In this document: positions 56,442 to 64,000 of the stretch, one piece after another
Layout of the letters: every line of letters begins with the position of its first letter
Numbering within the stretch: position 1 is the stretch's first letter
Source: Trifolium pratense
Lineage: Eukaryota > Streptophyta > Magnoliopsida > Fabales > Fabaceae
NCBI RefSeq assembly: GCF_020283565.1
Contig: NC_060062.1
Coordinates: 57,806,439-57,870,438 of the forward strand
Reading direction: 5' to 3'
Length of the DNA stretch: 64,000 nt
Made by a program: the position numbers and the translations under genes
The notes under the pieces: generated by a model
What the model saw: only the letters and a program-made list of their open reading frames with translations
What the model was told of the DNA's origin: nothing
The model's database searches: none

Positions 56442-57449
56442 ACTGGTATCAGAGCCCTTAGTTTGATTGAGGAGTAGGGAGTCCGCTGTGAAGTTTAGGC
56501 TAGAGAAAACTAATGGAAGAATCACGTTTGGCTTGTGAGAAATCAAGTCAAGGATATGGTGATGCAATTTGGGTTACACAAGGTCAGCCTGGAGAGGCGG
56601 TGGTAATAATACTCAACATCAGTCTGGAGAGGCGGTGATAAGAATACTCGGGTTACGTCTGAAACAACAACTTATTATGATGCGGAGGTGCTAGTGGAAG
56701 TTGGGAATCGGTGGAGTGTTGAGTCATGGACTTTGGAAGCTCCTATCACATGTGTTTGAAGAAGAAATACTTTTGAATCCCTAGAGCTAGTTGAAGGTAT
56801 AGTTGTTCATCCCGGTGACGGAAAGCTTGATGCATAGATAGTAGGTAGATACTTGTTAGATAGTTCTACTATTATTGGTTATGCATCTGTTACTAGTGGT
56901 GATTCTCATGTTTTGGTTAAGTTGTGGATCTTCGGGTGGGTACTTGTTAGTGACATGAGTTTAGTTGGACTAGTGAAACAAGGTTTACTAGGTGATGTAA
57001 CTAAACTGGAATTGTTGGAGCCTAACAATGGCCTGAGGTGGTTTCATAGATGTTTGAAGTTGTTCAAGTGACACATTGGCATCAGTTTACATGGATGCAA
57101 GGTGTGTGATGATAGCGTGCAGGCATTGGTTGGCATTGATCCAAGGTACCCGGTTATCTCGATGGCTGATGAACTTCCGGAGAAAGCCAACATGAAAGTT
57201 GCACCATAAATTTTCAGCAAGGTTTCAGGATGAAATTCTTGGGATGGCTTGGTTCCAAGTGAAGCAAATTATTGGAATGGTTTAGTTCCAAGTGAGGAAA
57301 ATTCTTGGGATGATTTAGTTCCAAGCGGAGTGTACTCTTTATGGTGGAGTATGATAATTTAATTTGTCGGTATAGACAATGGAAGCAGAAGATAATAATT
57401 GTCGGTGTAGACAATGAAGATTGAAGACCATTACAATCAAGGTGGAGAT

Positions 57450-57910
57450 TGTTGGGGTTGATTGCAATGAAAGTCCCACATTGCTAATGAAGGAAAAAAG
57501 GTCAAGGAAATTATATTTGAGAAGTCCCACATTTCTTAGAAAAAGTGAAGAGTGGAGGAGCTCAAGGCTATATATAGAGACCTCAAGTTCCTTGTTTCAA
57601 CGCACCAAGCAGTAACACTTGTAAACACTTTAAGTTTATATTTGTGTCTTTTTTATTTTTTCTCTTATGCTCTTGTTTAAGAGTATTGGAGATGTAGTTC
57701 AAATATTTACTTTGTAGAGTGTGTGTACTTGGGTCATGGGATAGTTGAGAGTGAAATCTATATGTTGTAACAATTTTCATATAATGTTTATTCTCTGGTT
57801 GTCGGTTTAGACAACGACCGTGGTTTTTTCTCCGGTTTTAGAGTTTCCACGCTATATTCTTGTGTTGTGATTGCATTCTTTTATTTTCTCTATGACTGTT
57901 TTTCCCAACA
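57450..57910 (+). repeat. 3' LTR of the non-autonomous element
   Basis: Counterpart of 55980-56441. It differs, for example, by a 2-base loss in GTG(GG)TGTACTT and several transitions. Confidence 0.9.
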
Positions 57911-58121
57911 TGTTGGGACTTAACTCACCTAATATTCACCTCAAGTTTACTGTAATAATAATAATTATTATTTTTTCTATAAATAAAAAATAGTTGCGTG
58001 GAATGAAATTTCTCTTCTATAGCTACTAGAATTTTCTAGATATGGTTTTCAATGTTATTGTACCAATTTTTCCTTTTTCCTGTACAAAGTACAAACACGT
58101 GGGTGTTGTGGTACAAAACAT

Positions 58122-58123
<2 letters not shown>

Positions 58124-58168
<45 letters not shown>
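58124..58168. repeat. (TA)n microsatellite
   Basis: About 22 TA units. Confidence 0.95.
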
Positions 58169-58170
<2 letters not shown>

Positions 58171-58439
58171 AAACTCGGTATCCGATCTTAAAACCAATTA
58201 ATTTAAGGAGACTAAATTCACCGTCCACTTGCTGGCCCATTTAAAGCTAGAGTATCAAAACATCTACATATTAACGTACTTTACAAATGAAAAAACTATA
58301 TGGCGTTTTACAAGCTTATATATCTATCAAGTTTATCTTTTTAAGACATATCTATCTATCTATCAAGTTAACAACGAGGAAGAAGCAGAACAACTAGCCT
58401 TTTCTAGTGGTAGTAGCTAGTGCGAGTGTACTTAACCTA

Positions 58440-59050
58440 TATACGAAGTACCTAGGTAAAACCCATATCCGCGGTTATCCATCCAAATCTGCTGCTTACG
58501 GGAAAAACCTGAGTTGACTGAGTTTGAGTTTGGGTTTGAGTTTTACCCGATTTCAAAAAACGGGGTTGGAGCGGGTAACGAGGACTTTGATACCCAACCC
58601 GAACCTGCCCACTTATATTAAAATTAAATTTTACCTTTTTTCAATTAGAAACCGTTAAACAATTTCTTAAATTACTATGTTTATTTTTTATTTTTAATTT
58701 GAGTAATTAATAAACTGTTTTTTTTATTTCTTTTCTTTATTTAAAAAATGTTGTTGAAACAAAATAAATTTGAGCTTTTAAAATTTTTTTAATAAAAAAA
58801 ATACTAAAATACAATCAAAATTGATGTGAAAAGAAACGTAAAAGGGATTACCGAATCCCGTCAGGAATACCCGATCTCTATTGGGTATGAGTTTGAGGTT
58901 ATATTTTTTAGCCATGCTTTAAATTGGGATGGATTTGGGGAAATCGAAACTTTATGGGTTTGGCTTTATGAAGGGCAAAAATCGTCCCTGCCCCGCCTCA
59001 TTGCCATGTCTATACCTAGGGATGTCAATTGGGATGGAGACACGAATAAT
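58440..59050. mobile_element. Decayed hAT-like low-complexity element
   Basis: GGTTTGAGTTTTACCCG, ACCCAACCCGAACC and TACCCGATCTCTATTGGG words, ending near GCCATGTCTATACCTAGGG, recall the hAT element at 11255-11785. Ends are not clear. The ORF at 58826-59089 is read through this DNA and is not called. Confidence 0.3.
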
Positions 59051-59179
59051 ACAATTATATATGTAAATAAATATTTATTATTTAAGTAATTAAAGCAGTA
59101 TATTTTTCAAGTTAGGATTCAATAATATCATTATTCCTTAAAAAATACAATATAAACAATAGAAATTTTATAACTTGTT

Positions 59180-59310
59180 TAGCTTAATTAGTAAATATAT
59201 TGTACTCCGATTATTATATAAGTATTAGGATTTGAACTTTGAATATTCACATGTTTATCTTAAGGGTGAAATTTTTAGCGACTAGACTATTTGACAAAAG
59301 AAAAATTTAT
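59180..59310 (+). mobile_element. Decayed SINE
   Basis: TAGCTTAATTAGTAAA (A-box-like), GGATTTGAACTTTG (B-box-like), TTTTTAGCGACTAGACTATT and TGACAAAAGAAAAA follow the order of the 23756-23900 family. Confidence 0.5.
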
Positions 59311-59449
59311 AACTTAAAAATATATATTTTATAAACAAAAATTAATTATACGGAGCACAAGGTTTATCCAGCCCTTGTGGCCAAAACCTCACAACACTGG
59401 CCTTGGTGATCTCTAATGACACCACCATAACCGGTCTTAAAACCATTAA

Positions 59450-59637
59450 GTTTAGTCTAGCGGTGAGGGTATTTAAATTCCTTAATCATTTGATCTTGGA
59501 TTTCGATCCTCGGTCGGTATGTATGGAAAAATATTTGTTGAGAGAAATCAAATCCAGAAATTGATCTCAGTCACCTCAAGGGGATTGATATCTACAATTG
59601 CGCGTAGAGGATACCTCCAATTGACAAAAAAAAAAAA
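59450..59637 (+). mobile_element. tRNA-derived SINE, second family
   Basis: GTCTAGCGGTGAGGG (A-box-like), GGATTTCGATCCTCGG (B-box-like), then a body with GAAATTGATCTCAGTCACC and an A tail at 59625-59637. Confidence 0.55.
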
Positions 59638-59673
59638 ATTCAAGTTGTTCTGTTCTTTTGGGTATAATTTATA

Positions 59674-59857
59674 GGATTTAATTGATATGCATCGACGGTA
59701 TAAAATAATTTTACACTGTCAATCAATACCAACCATGTTTTCCACCACATCACCCCACTTCACTCAACTTTCTTAATATGACATAGCAAAATAATGGTTG
59801 TTTATTGGACGATTGTGTAAAACTATTTTACACCGTCGGTGCATATCAATTAAACTC
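59674..59857. mobile_element. 184-bp MULE-type MITE with 9-bp TSD
   Basis: TIR GGATTTAATTGATATGCATC pairs with reversed GAGTTTAATTGATATGCACC, going on through CGACGGTGTAAAATA. TAATTTATA flanks exactly (59665-59673, 59858-59866). A second 184-bp copy lies in RBOH intron 2. Confidence 0.8.
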
Positions 59858-59989
59858 TAATTTATAAGCAACTTATAAATTTTCAAGGATAGGCCTTTCA
59901 CAAATCACTCTTTGGTAGGTTTATTCATAGTTCGTGATTGTGGCTTTGTGCTTGTTTACTTGTTGGCATCGATGAATTAATTAAGAGAA

Positions 59990-60060
59990 AAAAGAATATG
60001 TACTAACAGTATAAAATAATTTTACATTGTCAATCAATAAGAATTAACCACAATACAAAT
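59990..60060. mobile_element. Half copy of the 184-bp MITE
   Basis: AGTATAAAATAATTTTACATTGTCAATCAATA matches the left half of 59674-59857. The other half is missing. Confidence 0.45.
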
Positions 60061-60229
60061 TTGTAAATAAAATAAAATTTAATTTGTAGATAACACTGAT
60101 AAATGTACTCATATGATTAATTTATATTAATAGTTCAGTAAAGTAAATTACCAGAAATATTTCAAGGGGTAACGTATGGCCGTTTTATTTTATTTTAAAA
60201 ACTTTTTAGAGGTAAAAATAAAATTAGAA

Positions 60230-60552
60230 TAAAGAAATGGAAGAACTCATTTCTCAACTACTCTTGTAGATGCGTCAAGACAAATTGGCGTTGAAATCGT
60301 GTGGACAAATTCGTTGATAGGTGTCTCTCTTGTTTTTCAAGCTTTTCATCATCAGCGTTTCTTTCATTTCATTTCATTTCATTTATTTATACAGAAACTT
60401 CACACCCCAAACGTGGGAACCATTATCCCTCCTTCTAGCTACGATCTTTCTTTCTATTCCTAAAAAACTCTCAAATCATATACATTTTCTCTCTCTAAAT
60501 GTTTTTTTAGAGAGAGAAATTAGTTAACCTTATTAAGTTTCTTGAATTTTCC
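60230..60552 (+). promoter_or_regulatory. RBOH upstream/leader region
   Basis: It contains a (CATTT)n run (about 60362-60386), a possible TATA (TTTATTTATAC near 60384) and CT-rich leader sequence (TTTCTCTCTCTAAATG). An ORF at 60321-60527 reads through this leader and is not called a gene. Confidence 0.4.
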
Positions 60553-63500
60553 ATGAGAACTTCATCTATTGAGAGATGCACCACCAGCAAAAATGAATTA
60601 GGTGACTTGCCGGAATCGGAAAAACATGTTTACGGTGCAATGTTGCCGGTTTTTCTTAACGACCTCCGTAGTAATCATCACAAGGAGCTCGTTGAGATAA
60701 CGTTAGAGCTCGAAGATAACGCGGTTGTGCTACGTAATATTGCTTCCGCTCCAAATGCGTCTCCGTCTTCGAGTCATGCCACCGGAGATGAAGCTACGGG
60801 AGGCTTCTCGAGGAGTCTCTCAATTGCGTCGAGGATAAGGAAGAAGTTTCCGTGGCTGAGGTCGTTGTCTATGCAGACATCGACCTCGTCTTCGGAGAGT
60901 GTTACTACCGCTGTGGAGGATCCGATGATGGCGAGAAATGCAAGGAGAATGCGTGCGGAACTTGAACGGACGAGATCGAGTGCTCAGAGAGGTTTGAAAG
61001 GTTTGAGATTTATTAGTAAGTCTGGTGAAGCATGTGAGGAGTTATGGAGAAAAGTTGAAAAGAGGTTTGGATTTCTTGCTAAAGATGGTTTGCTAGATAG
61101 AGAAGAATTTGGTGAATGCATTGGTACGTTATATTATATCATTTTTGGATGCTAAGAAAATATTTTTGAACTTAGATGAATAATATGAAGCTTTTTTGTT
61201 TTTTGAATGAATAATATGAAGCATTTTTTGTACATACTTAATAATCATAGTAGTATATTACGGGTAAGAAATAAGAATAATGTTTTCTTCCCATAAGAAA
61301 ATTATTTCAAGAAAATCTATGGTCCCGTGTTTGGGACCAATCCTTTGTTTTTTGTAAGACAATAGGAAAAACTTCAATTTTAAGAAATATTGAAATCAAG
61401 AATTAAGAATAGACTAAAATATGGTATTAATTAAGTCCAAAGTAAAATCCAACATGATAATCCAGTCTATCGATCTAAATTACTCACCATTTATATTAGA
61501 GAATAATGATAAGGTTAAAATGAATTTTTTTTTTGTCAAGTAGACTAATGGTAAGACTCACACATTTAAATGTGGAGAAACATGAAATCTGGGGTTCGAA
61601 TCCCGACCATTCCAATAATGTTCCTGGTAACTACTATTTGACCTACAATTATGGGAAGAATTTACAAAGAATTTTTGTCTTTAAGTCAAGTTGGTTTTCT
61701 AATGATCAGTTAAATCAATATAAAATTTAATAAATGCATTTGATTTTCTAAAAAATAAGAGACTTATAAGGACAATTATGTTTGATTTTAAATCTGTTTA
61801 TAAGACTAATTGTTTGTTGGTCCAATGGTAATTGACGTTGAATTTGGTAGGGAAGACCATAGTTTGATCTCCCGCAACTGCGATCAGGAGTGAACTGAAA
61901 CCACTTAATGCTAGAACTGATCCCCAAACCAGATTAAGTGTTAGATACTAATGGTGAAAAAAAAAAGTTTATAGAATTAGACAAATTAAAGGGCAAGAAA
62001 CCGTAAAAAAATTGAATTTTTGTCCTTTGTACTAAACCACAAGATAATTTTTTTGTTTCAAGTACAATTTATTGCAATTTATCTGATACTTTTTTTTTGC
62101 GAATCAAACATAATAAGTTTAAGTTGAATAATAATATTTTTGGTAAAAAATGGTTGATGAATTGAAGGGATGGAAGATTCAAAGGAATTTGCGGTTGGTA
62201 TATTTGATGCATTAGCTAGAAAGAATGAAAGAAAAGAAGTTAGCAAGATAACGAAAGAAGAACTGCGTGAGTTCTGGTTGCAAATTTCAAACCAGAGTTT
62301 TGATGCACGTCTTCAAATTTTCTTTGACATGTAAGTAATCTGTCCCTTTCCATCATGTAATATCATCCATGTATTCTCTTTTTACAATCATTATCAAGAA
62401 ACTAGAGAAACTACTTTAGTTGATAATTTTATAAAAATAGAGAATTATAATATTGAATATGTTTTATTGTTTAAACTTCCTTTTCAAATGTGAAACTTCA
62501 TAGACAATTTCTATTTTATACTATTATAAAACAAAATAAATAGTAAAATATTTAATTAGATTTTTATTATTGATCAATATTTTCTTTTACAAAAAGTTAG
62601 TCAAAATGAGTATCAACCAATGGAGAGACCTTCAGCATCTTGTTGGCTTTAGGGTAGGACTTAACCCATCCCACTATTGAGTCTAATAATAGTAGTAGGA
62701 AGAAAATTGCTATTTGGGGTATCTTAAATAGTTACTCTTCGCCCCTCCTAAATTGATTAGAATTACCCCATGTTTTTTCTAGTAGTGTAAATTTTATGAG
62801 TTTAAAGACTATGCATCGTGAGTGTAAATTAATTTTACACTGACAACCAATAAGAATGAAGCATTCTTTTACATCATATTAAGAAAGTGAGGTTTAGTAG
62901 GGTGATGTGACGAAAAACATGGTTGATATTAGTTGACAGTATAAAATTATTTTACACTACCGGTGCATATTCCTTTTTCTCAAATTTTACTAGGAGAAAT
63001 CTTTCGATAGTACAAATCTTATGCGGAGATATTTTCTGGTAGTGTATTTTTTAGTGCGAGCATTTCGGAGAGACATCTTCTAATAGTGTATTCATCCTTA
63101 TAGGTGAGAGTTAAAAGAGCTCCCTCGCCACGAAAAACTCTATGTAGCGTTACATTACAACCCGTGCGGCAATGCATCACGGGTCTATTACTGGTGTATC
63201 AATGTAACTCTACTAGGCATGATTGTGAAATCATTGTTTAAATGTTAAATTAAAAAATTGTATTTGTTTCAGGGCAGACAGTAATGAAGATGGAAGGATT
63301 ACTAGGGAAGAAGTACAAGAGGTAAGATTTATTAACTTAATAATATATTGAACTTTTCTTATTTCTAATATGGTCCTCAAAACTCAAAAATAAAATAAAA
63401 AGTGGTCCTCTAAATATTAATATTATTTTGATGCTTCATTCTGTTTTCAATTTGAATCAACAGCTTATAATGTTAAGTGCTTCTGCAAACAACCTATCGA

Positions 63501-63577
63501 AGCTAAAAGAGCAAGCTGAAGGGTACGCTGCATTAATAATGGAAGAATTGGATCCTGAAAATCTTGGTTATATCGAG
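60553..63577 (+). CDS. RBOH: Respiratory burst oxidase homolog (NADPH oxidase), exons 1-4, 3'-truncated by window
   Basis: Exons: 60553-61123, 62168-62330, 63273-63321, 63464-63577, all with GT/AG borders and matching phases; the fourth intron opens GTAAC at 63578. The 299 visible residues are the cytosolic N-terminus. They include [20 protein letters not shown], the arginine-rich [20 protein letters not shown] near 85-105, [20 protein letters not shown] near 137-156, and the RBOH hallmark [20 protein letters not shown] across the exon 1/2 border. EF-hand 1 is at 247-258 ([12 protein letters not shown]), and a degenerate EF-hand 2 starts near 291 (DPENLGYIE). RBOHs move electrons from NADPH across the plasma membrane to make apoplastic superoxide in defence, root hair and nodule signalling; Ca2+ binding and phosphorylation of this N-terminus activate them. 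The six membrane helices, heme histidines and FAD/NADPH sites lie beyond the window. I cannot assign the paralogue. Confidence 0.95.
61530..61690 (+). mobile_element. SINE-like insertion in RBOH intron 1
   Basis: TAGACTAATGGTAAGACTCA (A-box-like) and GGGGTTCGAATCCCG (strong B-box) are spaced as in a tRNA-derived SINE. The ends are unclear. Confidence 0.5.
61811..61969 (+). mobile_element. SINE in RBOH intron 1, second family
   Basis: TTGGTCCAATGGTAATTG (A-box-like), CATAGTTTGATCTCCCG (B-box-like), a body with CAACTGCGATCAGGAG, and an A tail near 61958. It is related in layout to 59450-59637. Confidence 0.55.
62798..62981. mobile_element. 184-bp MULE-type MITE in RBOH intron 2
   Basis: Same length and termini as 59674-59857 (GAGTTTAAAGACTATGCATC; CGGTGCATAT at the far side). 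Flanks AAATTTTAT (62789-62797) and AAATTTTAC (62982-62990) are a 9-bp duplication with one mismatch. Confidence 0.7.
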
Positions 63578-64000
63578 GTAACAACAGTGGGAAAAAGATA
63601 GTAGTAACTTGAAACATAGTAAAACCACTTTTTGTTTCATAAATGATATGAGCTGGATAATTTGATACTTAATGTTATGAAAAAGTTAAAAAAAAAACAA
63701 AATTACAAATTAGTTCTTTAAATTGAAAAGGGTCATTAATTGCTCCAATAGAAGTCATAGTAGCCAAGTCTTGTAAGGATAGTTCTTTATTGGAGGGGCC
63801 GGAATTTAAACTCCAAATTCTCCATGCTTATAGTATGTGAGTCTAGCCAGATCGTAGTATGACTCTGTTGAATGTAATTATAAGTGTTTGTGTCGCGTCA
63901 ATGTCTGACATCGACGCGTGTTTGACACCGGGACACGCCTAATTCGAGCAGCGTTTGTGTTTCATATAGTGATTCACTTTTTGTTAACATGTTTGTATAT
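63578..64000 (+). other. RBOH intron 4, runs off the window
   Basis: It starts GTAACAACAG. No acceptor followed by the expected next RBOH exon (conserved LWQLETLLL) is seen before the end of the window. Confidence 0.6.

Larger units (their letters stand above)
55980..57910 (+). mobile_element. Non-autonomous LTR retrotransposon, 1,931 bp
   Basis: LTRs of 462 bp (55980-56441) and 461 bp (57450-57910) are direct repeats with roughly 15 differences. TGTTG flanks both sides (55975-55979, 57911-57915). TGGTATCAGAGCCC (56444-56457) is a near-perfect initiator-Met primer site, and AAGGTGGAGATT precedes the 3' LTR. The 1-kb interior retains a decayed copia gag start (LEKTNGRITFGL, stop, EIKSR near 56500) and nothing else coding. 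It is a deletion derivative that would need proteins in trans. Confidence 0.9.

Noticed and set aside
57214..57780. Several 60-odd-codon ORFs on -
   Set aside because: Lie within the interior and LTR of the non-autonomous LTR element with no domain.
61540..61620. tRNA gene in RBOH intron 1
   Set aside because: Good B-box but no acceptor or anticodon stem; SINE-like.
63140..63190. Helitron end (CCCGTGCGGCAATGCATCACGGGT)
   Set aside because: Suggestive hairpin wording, but no paired end or CTRR terminus found.

Overview
The window reads as nuclear DNA of a flowering plant. It is AT-rich, its genes are split by introns or are typical intronless plant genes (SAUR, RBOH), and most of the rest is nested plant transposable elements. 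The style of the repeats (gypsy LTRs with palindrome-rich promoters, tRNA-type SINEs, MULE and Stowaway MITEs) suggests a legume; that is my inference and is not proven here.

Only three host genes are well supported. A short intronless SAUR gene lies on the + strand (21229-21621). A second SAUR of the long N-terminal type lies on the - strand (28662-29171). The first four exons of a respiratory burst oxidase homolog (NADPH oxidase) run on the + strand (60553-63577), and the gene leaves the window at the right edge. A 120-codon membrane-protein-like ORF at 10470-10832 has a plausible TATA box but no recognised family.

Layout: 1-4002 is the 3' part of a broken Ty1/copia element. 4003-14307 is a mosaic of MITEs, a SINE, LINE and LTR remnants, and a hAT element inserted in a copia relic. 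14317-20897 is one Mutator-type element with an exact 9-bp target duplication; it holds a Tourist-like element, a 2.9-kb foldback with arms of about 1.2 kb, and a LINE scrap. 21-31 kb holds the two SAUR genes with SINE, LINE and TRIM remnants between them. 34.7-43.4 kb is a near-identical 3.68-kb unit repeated head-to-tail (two full copies and one partial). Next come a captured first exon of a LOG cytokinin-activation gene, a CACTA right end at 44815, and a gypsy LTR on the - strand. 49832-55248 is an apparently complete, very young Ty1/copia retrotransposon (662-bp LTRs with one difference seen, intact 1342-residue polyprotein, 5-bp target duplication) inserted in an older miniature LTR element. 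55980-57910 is a non-autonomous LTR element with its own 5-bp duplication. 58-64 kb returns to gene space with RBOH, whose introns carry SINEs and a 184-bp MULE-type MITE.

The host genes do not form a pathway together. RBOH makes apoplastic superoxide, SAURs are auxin-response proteins, and the LOG piece is a non-functional fragment. The window is mainly a record of layered insertion, foldback formation and a recent tandem amplification. I found no tRNA or rRNA gene and no CRISPR array. All alignments were made by eye.
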